A stretch of 64,000 nucleotides of DNA from Iris pallida (GCA_029216955.1 JANAVB010033217.1:2119059-2183058); one strand, 5' to 3'; numbered from the stretch's first letter, positions 34,110-48,328 are shown. Numbers and translations are program-made. The notes: generated by a model from the letters alone, not told the origin.

Positions 34110-36230
34110 CGACTGGGGTAATACGATACATCATATCGATGGTTATCCACAATTTAAGGTATAACTAAACCATACGTGAGTCGTATGACTATCTATCCAC
34201 AATTACAATTTGGGATTGTTCACATATCTACTTAGTAATCCCCTTCCGACTTACTAAACAACAATGACGGAGCATAGTACAACAAGTCCTATTGTGTCAC
34301 AGTCATGTCTCAATATGTATACTAACTCTAAACATGGTAAGGAATAGCATTTATAAAGTACTAAGAATATAAAGCAATAGTGTACTTGCCTGAAGTTAAG
34401 TTGCAGTCGACGCGCGCAACACAACGTGCTGACACGAAAAATGGTAAAAACTAGCTAATTTCACCAATCCCATATCCCGCCAATAATCATATTCCAAGAT
34501 CCAACGTCATGATCAAAGCGTACCATAAAATCACAATATGATGAAAATTAGAATAATTTCCAAAAATGTACAAATTTATATATACATAACTCAGATTGAC
34601 GCCCCGAGTCCATTCATATTGTCAGGTTCTGATTCTGTAGGGCAATATTCCAAAACGCTACTAGAATTGAAATTTTTTAAATTCTAGGAAACGACTTTCT
34701 TGCGAAGTTGAGCACATGAATGAATCAGTTAAAAGAATAATTGATGGCTCAAACTTATTGGTCTGGTAGTACAAAATTTTATTTACCAGTAGGATAAATT
34801 TTCACACTGATCCAACGGTTGAATTTTCCAGAAACTATTTGAAGTAGGAAGAAAATAACACAGACTTCCAATATTTTTGGGTTCGAAAACAGTAGCGAGA
34901 TGTCTTGTTCATACTTGGTTTCCATAGGTCAATTGGAAACATTAAGTCATGCAACTTGAACCATTTAATAGATAAAATATCCTTGTTTATACAACAACTT
35001 GCACAGAAATCTATGGAAAAGACAAAGTTACAGAACCTCAAAGTTGGCTAAAAATCAATTTTTTGACTTTTGTGCAAGTGAAGTTTTTAACAATTGAAAG
35101 ATACCAAGTTGTCAATTCGATTTAGAAAAACAAAACTCGATAACAATCAATGAAACCTACCAATTGATAGACAAAAGTTTTTATTACACAACCTAGGGTT
35201 TGCTTTTCCAGAACAGTAATCGAGTTACTAGTGACAGTAGACGAACTTCGGAAGAAAAACATCCAGAGATAGAAGGATTTTCCAGATGCATAAATTAATG
35301 CAACTAGCCCACTTTCGCAATAGTTTCGAACTATCATACGAACTACGTTTACTATGAAACTTGACAGAAGTAAAGAGTAACATACCTAGTTTACATCCAA
35401 TAAGTTGGATTCGAGAGACAGTGCTCGAGCGTGACAGTACCAGCATCGAAAGTAGGGTCCCCGAACACGATTTCTGGACAGAAGAAGAATATGTTCGACT
35501 AGCGAACTTTAAACAAGGTTTTGATCTATCAAATGGATATTTCAAGCGAAACTCGACATGGTGGTAGAAAATCTTACCGAAATGAACTAAAAACCACCAT
35601 ACAAGCATAATAATATTGACATATATGAAAGACAACAAGTAACAACCAAGACAATAGTAAAATGTACCATAAAACATGAAAGAAAACTGAAAACATGTAA
35701 AAATAAACAGGAACATGTGAACATGTACGGTATCATGTAAAGTAAACATGAATAACATGTAAGTACATGATCAAAAATCATGGCATGGATAGTAAATATT
35801 TACAAGAACCAAGACAAGATCAAGGTACATGAACAAGACAAACCGGGACAATGAACAAGGCAAGACAAGCTCAAGAACAAGAAATGGAATCCATCCATCA
35901 ATCACGACCAATCATGTAGTATGGCTTATTATATTATCTAAATAGGGTTATCACAAATCCTAGTTACTAACAGATAGAATTTAAGAATTTTTGTACGGTA
36001 CATTGCCCTAAAATCTGTCCAAGCTATACACCCAAATAAAAGCAAGTATCTATATATTAGATGCACCATCAACTTGACATGCATCCTAAGGAAGTGACAT
36101 CACACTACGGTGAGCTCAGTATGCATCACACAACGGTGAGCCATGTCTCCTCCACATGACGGTGAGCTAATAATAATAATCATATACATGTACATGTTTT
36201 TTTTACTCAACAATGTGTTAGAAATGTGTC
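34110..36230 (-). mobile_element. Host LTR-type repeat, segment A2
   Basis: Continuation of the segment at 27,020-28,205 on the other side of the Pack-CACTA element, running up to the hAT target duplication. Non-coding: ORFs on either strand (for example 35,228-35,758 minus) are simple-composition frames without domains. Contains ACATGTA-rich tracts and, near 36,100-36,170, three copies of a C(A/T)ACGGTGAGC motif. Confidence 0.45.
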
Positions 36231-36986
36231 TCTCACGATTAGGGTGTTACATGGGCCGGTTTGGCCCGAACCCGCCCGAGCCCGCAGCAAGCCCGGCCCG
36301 GTTCAGCCCGCTCCTAGCCCGGCCCGAGCCCGCCCACTAGTGCATCCAGTCCGGGCTGGGTTCACCCGCCCGAGCCCAAGCCCGGCCCGGCCCGAACCCC
36401 TTTTTTTTTTTGCAATGCAACGTTAGGCCCGGTTCAGCCCGGCCCGGTCAGGCCTGCCCAGGCCCGAGCCAGGCCCGGTCCGGCCGGCTGAACCGGATTT
36501 TCTAATTTTTTTTTTGAATCATAGTTCCCCTTTTACCAAAATACCCCCATTTTTTTGACCGTTTTATGACCGTTATAGGGGGTATTTTGGTCTTTTTGAC
36601 CAAAATGACCAAAAACCCTTTACAACAACTCTATTTTGAGGGTATGGGGGGTCATTTGGCTTCCAAAAAATTCTATAAATTGGCCATGAAACTTTTATTT
36701 CAAACACAAACAATTCCATCCTTCTCACAAAAAAAAATCCAAATCACAAGAAGATTTCAAGAAAGTTGTGCTCTAAGTTCCGGCGATCTACGACTTTCCG
36801 ATCAAGCAATTTCGGCGATCTACGACTTCCTCTTTCTAATTATTTTTTTATTTATATTTACGAAATAGTTTTTCTTCCTCCATCTCTCTAGTTTTTTGCA
36901 AAAAAAAAACTAATTTCTTATTATTATTTTTCGGTATCCTCCTCCATCTTTATAATCCTTTATATATTTTGATTTGTCTTTTTAAA

Positions 36987-38411
36987 ATGGTCGGACAATG
37001 TTCAAACCAAGCTAATGATGCTTTTGAAATTTACAATTCTTTTTTTGAGAAAAATCTTATTCCTGACGATTTAGTTGGTTCCCCTCCTGAAGTTGGTACC
37101 AATGTACCAAATGTTGTAAAGAGAAAGCAAAAAGCAAAAGTTTGGAAATTTTTTTATTCTTCTTAATGAAACTAAACCAGATGGCTCACTTGTTTTAGAT
37201 AAAAAAGGGAAGCAGTTCCGTACGGGAACCAATGCAAGAAATGTTCCTGTATATACAAATGGAAGAGGGGAGGTGGCACGGGCAGACTCTCAAGACACTA
37301 CGATACTTGCTATACAGTCCAAGCTCAATTCCGACGACCCAAACTCATATCAGTTTTGGAGGCACCGCGGCTTCTTCGGTGGGTACGTTTTCCTATTCAG
37401 CTGCCCGTCATAAAACTGAATTTACTAAATATATTATTGTTGATGAACTTCCATTTACTTCGGATGAAAGTGAATCTTTATATGATTATGCCACAATTGC
37501 TTTAAATCTATGTTTTAATAAAGTTACTAGAGGTGCTGCTAGAAAAGAGGCTATTAGACTCTTTAAAGAAATGAGACTTAAAAGAAACGTTTTCGTATGC
37601 TAATAAACTAGCTATTACTTCTGATGTGTGGACAAGTAAACAAAACTATGCTTGTATTTGTATCGCGGCACACTATATAGATTCATTGTGGATGTTGCAA
37701 AATCGCATCGTCTGTTTAAAAACTTTAGAATTTTCACACACGGGCTCCGCAATTGCCACTTGTATTTCCAAACACTTGCGTCACTTTGATATTCACAACA
37801 AGATTCAATCTGTATCTTTTGATAATGCTAGTAATAATACTGCTGTTATAAATTTATTGTCTTTACTATTTCAACCTATTTTGGAAGGTAGATTATTGCA
37901 TATTAGGTGTGCTTGCCATATTATTAACTTAGTTGTAAAAGAATGTCTTGAATTTTTTAGTACACATTTAGAAATACTCAGAAATTGTTTACACAGCTTG
38001 AACACGTCTCCAAGTAGGCAACAAGCTTTTAAGAACACATGTGCATATTTTAGTATTCGTTTTAGAAGGTTTGTTAAGGATGTTCCACATAGATGGAATT
38101 CGACATATTTAATGTTGAAATTCGCACTTCCGTTTAAGGATGCTATTACATATTTTTGTAACATGGATCATAATTTTGAATATCCAGTTACTGAAGATGA
38201 TTGGATAGTTGCTACTTCTATATGTGAATTTTTGGAAATTTTTTACAAGGCTACATGCACTCTTTCTGGTGTATATTATCCTACTTCTTGTTTAGCTTTA
38301 CGAGAACTTTTTAACATATCTTGCTTGTTTTCTAAATATAGGAATGTTCCAAATTTTGACTATGTTGTCAAGAGAATGAAAGCTAAATTTACTAAATATT
38401 GGGATGATGTA
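36987..38411 (+). pseudogene. hAT transposase, N-terminal and catalytic part
   Basis: Start at 36,987 (MVGQCSNQANDAFE). A BED-finger-like start (KAKVWKFF, then KPDGSLVLDKKGKQ) is followed by frame changes near 37,150, 37,350 and 37,590. From 37,605 the reading is open: TSDVWTSKQNYACICIAAHY, SHTGSAIATCISKHL, SFDNASNNTAVI and HIRCACHIINLVVKECL, the conserved catalytic core and RCxCHxxN motif of plant hAT transposases, then VPHRWNSTYLML and a stretch ending MKAKFTKYWDDV. The frame stops at the nested CACTA insertion after codon GTA (38,409-38,411). The N-terminal frameshifts mean no intact protein even without the insertion. Confidence 0.85.
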
Positions 38412-38780
38412 TCACTACACCAAAAGGGTGATTTGCCAACGACTATAAGCGTTAGGAAAAATATTACTAACGGTTTTTTACCGTTGGTAGCACGGCGTGG
38501 GGAATATTTTCCAACGGTTTTTTACCGTTAGGAAAATGAATTTACTAACGGTAAAAAACCGTTGGGAAACGCACTTTCCTAACGTTGTTCTACCGTTAGG
38601 AAAAAAATCCCAACGGTCAAAAACCGTTGCTAAAGTAAGTTCCCTAACAGTGAAACACTGTTGGAAAATTTACTTTCCTAACAGTAGAAAACCGTTAGAA
38701 ATATAGACTTTCTCATGATAAAGCCCTGTTAGGAATTAAAAGTGGTAACGGTGAAAAACCGTTAGAAAATAAATTTTCTA

Positions 38781-39133
38781 CAATATAAAATTGCTACAGG
38801 GAGATTTGTTTATATTACAAAAAACCTGTAATTCATTCCAGATTACCAACCATATTGTATACATCATCAAATAAGAACAATTTCAATTAACCACAAAAAA
38901 ATTATCACAAATTTTTTTTATCTAAATAAGAACATATTCCAGATTACCATATTGTATACCATATTGTATACATCATCAAATAAGAACATATTCCAGATTA
39001 CCAACCACATTTATCACAAAAAATTTAAGCTCAATATATAACTTGATGAAAGTACTTAAACATTAAGCAAATCTAAATAACATAAAGTTCAATCAAGTTT
39101 GGAACAACTAGATCAAAAGTAAAAAACAAAAGG
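38781..39133. other. CACTA 2 left non-coding spacer
   Basis: AT-rich DNA between the subterminal array and the 3' end of the TNPA-type gene. The phrase AAGAACATATTCCAGATTACCA occurs twice (about 38,930 and 38,983). Probably the 3' UTR and terminator region of that gene. Confidence 0.45.
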
Positions 39134-42100
39134 CTACATATTCCGTGTGCGATACTTTGGCCAAATTACAAAGCCTCCATCAGCTATATCACAAAGTTTG
39201 TAATTGCCATTTTGTGGACCATCAAAAATCAGTGCTTCTGGATCTATTACCTCCGTCACCCAAACAACATTCTCCACATCTTGTAAGACCTCCCTCTGAT
39301 GACACATGGCACGTGTTGCGAGATATCCCTTCGCCACCTCTTCCTTCAAATCTCGTGAAAGTAACATCACATACTCTTTTCCTTTGGAAGACGATCCAAC
39401 ATTGTTGGACGAAACGACAGGGCTAGCAACATTGACATCATGGGTTTCAGGACCAACTGGAGTGTGCTCTGTGTTGGAGGCAACTTCAGTCCTTGGTGTG
39501 CCATTACCTTCAAATTGGTTCTGTTGCATATTCGTATTCTGCATCATATTCTGTTGCTGCATATTCTTAAAGGCAGAAGCAATAGCTTCAGTCACTTGGT
39601 TTTGTAATTCTATTTTCCACAAACGAAGGTCTTCGAAGTCTTTTTGTTTGGTTACTACTCTCGTAACTTGTGTCATTTTTACTTGCTTTATAGATGAGGT
39701 TGAGCTTATTGCACGACAATAACTCTTCTTCTTCTCAGACCCATAAACTTCTGTAATAGGATCACTTTCAAAGTCTTCTAAGGTTGCGATACCATCGCTA
39801 CCATTAAGACTTGCTTGTAATTTTTGCCTCTCTTCCGCTGCTTCAATTAGATCCTGCATTTTCATTATTACAAAGCAACATTCAATCCAAATTATATATT
39901 ACATGCTAAATAATATATAAAAAGAAATGTTATGCCAATGAATGAATGAACAGAATATATTACATTCAGTATTTTTCATAAAGAGAGACAGTATAAAGAG
40001 AGACAATATTTCTCAACATATTACATTCAGCATATTTCATAAAGAGAGACAGAATATATTACATTCAGCATTTCTCAACATATTCTCTACTAATGTATTT
40101 GTCATAAAGAGAGACAGTATAAACGTAGAAAGGTTAAATGCAGTTCAAGAAAGTTTTTTTTTTTTAAAAGGGTCTGCAAAAGGGTTTGATATAAGCAGCT
40201 GAGTGGAAGAAAAAACACAGTTAAACCAGCTAGACATTCACGTATCTAATTATATAGCCTGTTCCACACAAATGATTCAAGTGCAAGTTCTAAATTCAAC
40301 ATGCCACGAGAGATAAATACTATCACAAGAAAGCACAGAGAATACTGATCACGTGGAAGCAACTTAGACGTAGTGAACAAACTAGTTATTACTAAGCAGA
40401 AAATGAGAAATAACAAATCAAGCAGAATTTGCATATATTGTATACAGGTCTATCAAAGGAACATGCAAACATCATGATCTCAATTTCCAAGCTGAGATTA
40501 GTTACTGTACTTGTCCACTAAGAGAACTATTGTCCTTACAACCATGTGGTGCCTACCAAAAAAACTAAAAGATGCGTAGACCCTATCATCATAATTGAAC
40601 AGCATTTTTCATAAAGAGAGACAGTATAAAGAGAGACAGTATTTCTCAACATATTACATTCAGCATTTTTCATAAAGAGAGACAGTATAAAGAGAGACAA
40701 AATATATTACATTCAGCATTTCTCAACATATTCTCTACTAATGCATTTTTTATAAAGAGAGACAGTATAAACTTAGAAAGGTTAAATGCAGTTCAAGAAA
40801 GTTTTTTTTTTAAAGGGTCTGCAAAAGGGTTTGATATAAGCAGCTGAGTGGAAGAAAAAACACAGTTAAACCAGCTAGACATTCACGTATCTAATTATAT
40901 AGCCTGTTCCACACAAATGATTCAAGTGCAAGTTCTAAATTCAACATGCCACGAGAGATAAATACTATCACAAGAAAGCACAGAGAATACTGATCACATG
41001 GAAGCAATTTAGACGTAGTGAAAAAACTAGTTATTACTAAGCAGAAAATGAGAAATAACAAATCAAGCAGAATTTGCATATATTGTATACAGGTCTATCA
41101 AAGGAACATGCAAACATCATGATCTCAATTTCCAAGCTGAGATTAGTTACTGTACTTGTCCACTAAGAGAACTATTGTCCTTACAACCATGTGGTGCCTA
41201 CCAAAAAAACTAAAAGATGCGTAGACCCTATCATCATAATTGAATGACAAAGATTTGGGACGACAAAATTTACAAGATCCACATCCTATCCCATTCAATC
41301 ACATTTGGCTTTCTTTGGTGCATGGCCTACCACATGCATCATATATGTCGAAGAAGGGTCCTACTATGTATTTGCAAGCTAAAGGTTATAACAAAAAGAT
41401 TGCTCTCATATAAGCTTAGCCTGAAGAGCAAAACACAAACATTACATGTTTTTCCTTCCAGACATTAGTAGAAAGTTTGAACTCCACGAAGATGATGTCA
41501 GTGTCAAAAAGAAAAAAGAGGTCGCTATACTAGAGAATAAAGAAAAAAGAAGGTAACATTCGTGAACACCCTATGATGAACATGTGCTTAGATATGCTTA
41601 CAGAGACTTCATATGAATGAGTCTCCCAAGCTCAGGTGCTAGAGTACCCTTAAGACAAATATTTTTCAAATTCCTGCAATGAATTAAAATATTACAGAGA
41701 CTTACATATTTTTCCTTTGCATAAGGAAGCACCTCCCCAGTTTTTCTTTTCGTGTGTGCCCTTTTCCAAGCCGCTACCCGTGAAAGCTTTTCTGTTGGAT
41801 TTTCCTTTGCCTACATGCACAATCATGATTAATGAGATATAATGTACTCAATATTTAATTATTATTTGTGAAAAAACAAGCTACATATCATTTCTTCGTA
41901 CACTCTACTATAAGGTTTCCGTCCCAAAGTGTGAGTGATAGAATTGTTGGCCTTATTTTCAGCATTCTTCTTGCATTGCTCCTTCTTTTTATCACTATAT
42001 TCAATGTCTACAAACTTCTCCCACCAAAATTTATCAATATCATCGGGACGGTTATCAAGGGCAACACGTTTGGGTATAGATTGTCCATTAATTTTAAGAT

Positions 42101-42550
42101 ATCTTGTACGCAACGTGGACTTGACTGTTCTAAAATACTGCAGAAATTTCTTTTCCAGTATAGCTCGAGAAATCTTGGGGTCCACATTCAACTCAAACTC
42201 TTTCTGTCAGAACAACACAACAAAATAAAAATATAAAATAAGGGTCAAAAACATTTTTTAAAAAAAGTTCAAATGTATACAAACAAGTTGAATGTGTAAC
42301 ATACCATGAGCCCATTCCATAGATTATCCTTGTAGAAGTCATCTACTTTCCTCCACTCTTCATACCCAACTGGGATTAGAGCACGAATTAGGGCACCACA
42401 ACGAGAACTCCATTTAGCTGCATCTTTACCCTTAGCACCCTCTAAATCAACAATTATTGAGTATTTTTTGCCATTTGGTGGGGATGGAGCATCTGTCTCT
42501 TGTGTGTTTTTTGTACATACGGATTCACTAGCACTAGGATTGGATGACAT
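39134..42550 (-). CDS. CACTA TNPA-type protein (Transposase_24, Ptta/En/Spm family), four exons
   Basis: Probably the DNA-binding partner transposase of CACTA element 2. Exons on the minus strand: 42,550-42,305 (MSSNPSASES start, with KKYSIIVDLEGAKGKDAAKW), 42,203-41,885, 41,810-41,706 and 39,853-39,134. Exon 2 holds KFWWEKFVDIEYSDKKKEQC and the family signature HTLGRKPYSRVYEEM. Exon 3 gives SRVAAWKRAHTKRKTGE and exon 4 DPITEVYGSEKK, followed by a coiled-coil-like, Gln/Met/Asn-rich stretch. The only GT donor available for exon 2 leaves a one-base phase mismatch, so the gene may be slightly broken. The intron before exon 4 contains a 645-bp tandem duplication. Confidence 0.7.
39955..41244. repeat. 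645-bp tandem duplication
   Basis: Two adjacent copies (about 39,955-40,599 and 40,600-41,244) differ by only a few substitutions and indels. Each starts in CATAAAGAGAGACAGTATAAA and ends TATCATCATAATTGAA. The duplication lies in the long third intron of the TNPA-type gene. High identity shows it happened recently within this element. Confidence 0.9.
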
Positions 42551-42649
42551 TTCAACAAAGAACTGCACAAAACATCAAGAACCATGTGAGTACAGAATAA
42601 AGTGGACTACAGAATAAAGTGGATATAGTACATATAGTAAATTAAAATT

Positions 42650-42970
42650 AGGTTCCAGTATAATGGCCAGAACATTGATGCATATATCCAAATGATGCAT
42701 ATATCCAAATTATAGGTTCCAGGTTCCAGTACATTGATGCATATATCCAAATGATGCATAGAATAAAGTGAATAAAATGGAGTACACTGATGCATATATC
42801 CAAATTCCAGGTTCCAGGTTCCAATACATTGATGCATATATCCAAATGATGCATAGAATAAAGTGAATAAAATGGAGTACACTGATGCATATATCCAAAT
42901 TCCAGGTTCCAGTATATATAGTAAATTACAAATAGGTTCCAGTATAATGGACACAAGCTAGGTTCCAGGT
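42650..42970. repeat. GATGCATATATCCAAAT tandem repeats (period about 95 bp)
   Basis: The words ATTGATGCATATATCCAAAT, AATAAAATGGAGTACACTG and CCAGGTTCCAG recur in order, with about 95 bp between equivalent copies. The array lies upstream of the start codon of the TNPA-type gene and may be its promoter or leader. Confidence 0.8.
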
Positions 42971-44972
42971 TCATAAAGATTTACATAACAGAAGGAGCAA
43001 TGTAAATCAAAATGAAAATTTACCTGGCACTTCCATCTTTGCTAACTTGATTTTGATCAGGATCCAGTATATATAGTAAATCAAAATGAATGAATTTGTG
43101 CTGCTGAATTTGATTGAATTCAAAGATTGAATTCAAAAACTTGATTTTCGATCAACTTGCCAAGAAGAGCCAGATCTTTGTGCTGCTGAATTTGATTGAT
43201 TTTCGATCAAAATAAAAATTTACCTGGCACTTCCATCTTTGCTCACTTGATTTTCGATCAACTTGCCAGATCTTCATGTGCTTAGTTGTGCTGCTGAATT
43301 TGAACAAAAACTTTCAAGTGACTGTACAGTAGTAATTAGAGTAGCCACCTGACCACTGTGCAGTAGGCATGTAGGAGGAGAGCTTTTCATGTGTACATAG
43401 ATTCATTTGAAGGTATGTATGTCTAGAGGGTTATACAGAGTGTTAGAGAGCATCAAGCAAGGTAGCAGGCATACAGTTGCTTGCCTTGGCTTGCCTGGCA
43501 GAGGTAATGCAGAGCAGCAGTAGGCCATATGGCTCATTACTTTGGGCCATAGGTTTTTTAGCTCAGAGTTTGAGTTTAGCTGAGAGATTGGGTTTGGTTT
43601 TAGTAGTATCCTAGAGTTGTACAGTCGAGTATCCCAGTTTAAGGAAAATTTGAGATATGTGTTTAGTGATGGTTAGTGAGTCAGTCAGTTAAGGGTAAAG
43701 AGTGTTTGAGAGAGAAGTGAGATATTGAGTTAGTTGTATTTTTAGTAGCAGTTAGTGGATGTATTGTGGTGTCCTTGAGTTTGAGTGTTAAAGATACATG
43801 GTTAGAATGTTAGTTTAGAGTGAGGAATGTGAAGTATGAGAGGATGTGTGGGGTTCAATTTAAATTAAGGAAAGGTAAGGGAAGTAAACCTGCATCATAG
43901 GAGTGAGGGGTATCCTATTGTGTCTTGAGGAAAACCAGAGGGCTTGGCAGCAGGGGACCTCCCCCATGCTCGAGCCCAGCTTGGCCAGGTAAGACATTGC
44001 CCATGGCAAGCCATTGGTTTGGTATGGCTTTGACCTTTATATCAGTACTGTGGGTGTCTTAGGTTCAGTCAGGTATAGGAGGGTATCCTCCAAGTAATAA
44101 TAAGGGTATCAGTTTAAGGAAATTATTGTGGGAGAGTTGTATACATAGGATATGTAATAGGGAGTTGTGAATGTCAATTTTAGGCTTTTGCAGTTGGCTC
44201 CACTGCAACTGCACAGTAGTGTGAGGGCATTTGGACCCTGCACACAGAGAGGGAGTTAGCCCTTTTTGCTGTGATCAGGTAGGTTACAGTATGTATCAGA
44301 GGTATTGGGGTGTTAGTATCAGTTATTGTCATAGGTGGTGTTCAGACAAGAGAAAGAAGATGAGCTTGATGTATCAGTCACAATGACTGATACAGATAAA
44401 TGGAAGCAGTTAGAAAGAAAGTTAAGAAAGATTTGGCACTTGCCTTGGCAATGAGCATGTGGTGGCCTGCTGTGGGCAGGCCATCATGGTCTTGTCTAGG
44501 CCACCTTGTTGCTGCCAGAGGCCAGTGAATAGCAGGGTGAGTTCAGTAAGGGCTTAGCACAGCCATCTTGGCTAGGCATTGGCCATAGGCTTGACCTAAG
44601 TGCCAGTTGGGATTTGAGTATCAGTGAAGGTGTTTGGCTATGAGTGGTGATTGGCCAACGTACCATAGGCAGGGGTATTGTGCTATACCAATGGCCGAAA
44701 GTCAAAATCTGTAAGCCTCCAAGCGACAGCCACCCATGATTTTCTGTTAGTTTCACATATTATAAATCGCATTAAGCTTTAAAATCCAACAAGTATCCAA
44801 ATAGTTCATATTCTTTAAAAAATGGAATTCTTCATTTTGCATATCCTAATAAGAACTGAACTCGGGTTTTAAATAGTGAGTACTCATTACATGAATTTAT
44901 CCCTCAAGTTTTTAATATGTTTATATAAACCACAAACATCACAGGTTGTTTTTATAAAGCATGTGGACTAGG
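42971..44972. other. Spacer between the two CACTA genes, unassigned
   Basis: From 43,020 to 43,300 two copies of TTTACCTGGCACTTCCATC with GATTTTCGATCAACTTGCCA occur. From 43,340 to 44,750 the plus strand is GT/AG-rich and no recognisable protein is found on either strand; the minus-strand ORF 44,496-44,756 has no domain character. This block may be another captured or inserted sequence, but its edges were not found. Confidence 0.4.
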
Positions 44973-47654
44973 TCACACATCAACCTTATAAACATCACAG
45001 GTTGTTTTTATCCTAAAGAGTATCCATCTTCGAATTTGCATGCGTTGTACACCAGATAACTTGATAGTTTTACCCTCAAGAATGGAGCGCTCGTACATAT
45101 CATCACCATTCTCATCTAAAAAGAGTGCTTGACTAGAACTATGATTACCATCACGTGGATTTGGCATATATTCTATAGCATATCTAACAGATTCTGAAAC
45201 AAGATATGCCTCAGAGATTGATCCTTCTACGTAACGTTTGTTGCTTGGTATGTTTTTGCACTCCTTCATAGCCCTTATATCAACATAAAACGCACACTTG
45301 TTAAAACAAAATATTATAGTGTTAATAAATTAGCAAAGAAACAATAATATATAAGATGAATATCTCACCTTTCAAATGGATACATCCATATATATCTCGT
45401 AGGTCCACAAAGTAGAGCTTGGTCAGCTAGATGTACCGTTAGGTGGATACTTATATCGAAGAAGTGCGATGGAAAATAATGTGCCAACACACATAATGCC
45501 TTAGCAATCATATCTTTGGCAGCTTGGACATGCTCTCGAACTAAGACCTTCGAGCACAGTATGTTAAAGTACAAGCTTACTTGCAAAATGGCTCGTTTCA
45601 AGTCACGAAACTTTGTATATGCATGTTGAACCATAATGGGAAGCAAATATTGGATAATGACATGATAGTCATATGACTTCTTAATATGCAAACTTGGTGG
45701 TTGGATACTTACAAGACTTCTCAAATTAGTTGCAAGGCATGACGGGAGCTTTACGTGTTTTAAAACTTGACAAAATTGCATTTTTTTGAGACTTATCCAA
45801 TGCATACTTAGAAGATTGCTTTCCCCTGTCAAACATCAAATTAATAAGATGTTCCGTCACATTTTTTTCAGTATGCATCACATCAATAGTATGTCGTACT
45901 TTGTGACTACCCCAGTACTCTAAATAAAAAAGAATTGACTTCTTGTACCACGCCGATCTTCCTTCGTTGTCATCCTCATCTGCAATGCAATGTTCACTAT
46001 CATCCACCTCAACTGCCATTCGCTTCTTGCTAGTAGCTTTCACTAATTTACCTGGTACATATTGGATACGATCCAGCCTTTCCAAAAGGGATGGTCATGT
46101 CAATCGTGTTGGAGGTTCTTTGTGTTCTACATCTTTATACCATCCATGTTTCACTGCCCTATATGGATGACTATCCTTCAAAAATCTTCTATACTTTGTG
46201 TAAACATTCTTATTACCAATGCGCTCAGACTCGGTCTCAATAGCACAAATAGGACATGCTTTATAACCATGAGTCACACAACCAGATAAGTTACCATATG
46301 CCGAAAAATTATGGATTCCCTATAATAGCATTGCTCTCAAAGTGAAGAGTTCCCCCTTGTCCATGTCAAACGTAGACACTCCTTCCGCCCAAAGTTGCTT
46401 CAACTCATCTACAAGAGGTTCCAAGTATACATCAATGTCTTGACTCGGTGCTTTTGGCCCCGGAATTAACAAACACATCATTTGGAATTGTGATTTCATG
46501 CATAACGAGGGGGGAAGGTTATAAGGAATCATGTATACGGGCCAACAACTGTATCCACTAGATAGCACTCCATGTGGATTGAACCCATCGGTAGCAATGC
46601 CAAGCCAAACGTTACGCCCCTCTCTAGCGAACTCTGGCCACTTACTTTTAAGCGATCTCCATTCAGCCGAATAAATAGGATGACGCATGGAATTCCAAGA
46701 AGATTTTGCTTCCTTGTGCCACTGTATTTGGCGTGTTATCCATGGTATAGTGTACAATCTAGTTAATCTTGGGGTTAGAGGAAAGTGTCTTAAAACTTTT
46801 CGTGGTTGTTTTGTGACTTTTTCTACTTTCCCAGACTTGGTCTCCTTAACTTTAAACTTGGGAGTCTGACAACGAGGGCATTCTACTGCATCTGCATATT
46901 CCTTCCAATACAACATGCAATCATTCTCACATGCATGGATGCACTTGGCCTTCATTCCCAAATCTTTTAGCATTTGCTTCATTGTATGGTACTTGTCAGG
47001 TCGTGTATTTCCCTTTGGAAGCCATCTTCTCAATCGCTTCAACAACTCAGTCACGCTATTTTCTGACCAATTGAACTCCTTCTTTAAGTTATGAAGCTCA
47101 ATAATTGCACATAAAGTTGTAAGCCCATCTTCACAGGAAGGGTATAGTTTCTCATTTGTTTTTCTCTTGTACTCATGGTACTTATTACCATGGTCAAGAC
47201 AGGGGACAAATGGATTATCAGAAACTACACATGTCTCGTCACGATTCCCCTCACAATTAGCTTGTGCCACATCATGTACTCCATAAGCATCATCAACAAG
47301 GTTCCTGAGCGCCCCCCCTGCATTCCCTCCATGTTCTTCTTGGATTTGATCTTGGATCGGATCCTCTTCAATAACATGTGGTGTAGGATCAACCACTATG
47401 TTCGTGACATTCCTCTCTCCATGAAAGCACCACTCATCGTACGTTGATTCCATACCAAACATGAACAAGTGTTTCTCAACTGTTTCAAAAATATATCTTT
47501 TAGAATTTTTGCACTTCACACAAGGGCATGGGCATGTGCTGATCCCAGGTGGTGAGTGGTTCTTCACAAAGTTCATGAAATATCGAACACCTTCTAGGTA
47601 TTCGAAATTATTTCTGTGTGGGATTTTAATCCACTCTCTAGAACGTCTTGACAT
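44973..47654 (-). pseudogene. CACTA TNPD/tnp2-type transposase, broken
   Basis: The start at 47,654 (MSRRSREWIKIPHRN) opens the transposase-associated N-terminal domain (CPCVKCKN, FMFGMESTYDEWCFHGE). The tnp2 core (Transposase_21) follows with CPRCQTPKFK, VLRHFPLTPRL, WLGIATDGFNPHG, WPVYMIPYNLPPSLCMK and LWAEGVSTFD. The gene continues as SAYGNLSGC, CPICAIETES and DVMHTEKNVTEHL, then a DUF4218 domain (DYHVIIQYLLPIMV, FFDISIHLTVHLADQALL, YIWMYPFER). It is broken by an in-frame TAG near 46,320 where the family has Trp, a TGA near 46,095 and a frameshift near 45,780. The element therefore cannot supply its own transposase now. Confidence 0.85.
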
Positions 47655-48328
47655 AATAACAAGGACGTTTACCCATTACTCAACTGTGAACCTAATAAAC
47701 AAGCAAGATAAAGATAAATTAGATCACGAAGACAAGTTGATAGTTATTTTGCCATTGAAAAAATATAGGACAATGATATGCCGATATTATAAATGATCTA
47801 CTAAATTTCTACAATTATCTCTATATTTCTCAAGATATAACAGATATATCTATAACTCTCTATATTTCTCATTCTCGACATGGAAATAGTTTATCGTTAT
47901 AGGTCTAAGTCTATAAGTCTATAGTCATGTTCCTTTTCAAGATACTAGAAAGTACATTTTTTTAGCCCTATAGTATCATAAAGCATGCTTTATGTATAGT
48001 TCATATGTCTCCATCTCTAACCTGAAGACTTGGAATATGACCTGGGTAAGATAGGAACAGCAAGAACAGTTCCAATCATTGGTTTTATTTTCTATTTTAC
48101 TTGTCTTGACACAGCAAAATTATGTTTGCGGACACAAATTTCATTTGAAATTTCTACTGTTTACAATACCCAGTACATAAAGAAATGCTAATTAACCGTA
48201 TCTTGAACTAGTTGAATAAGTTTGGTTGGATGTTGTCTTTGCTACGGTATCAGCATTATCGCGTGTGTCTGACACTAGTGCTATCATAATCCTAATTTAC
48301 CATTTTCTTGTATATACATTACATACAG
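47655..48328. other. CACTA 2 spacer and probable captured intron
   Basis: AT-rich, no ORF of note. The part immediately before 48,329 ends in a splice acceptor (ACATACAG) and is probably intron DNA captured with the ABCB exon. Confidence 0.45.

Noticed and set aside
42607..42974. Three overlapping minus-strand ORFs with repeated GYMHQC/DICI wording
   Set aside because: They are translations of the 95-bp tandem repeat in different frames, not a repeat protein with start, stop or splice support.
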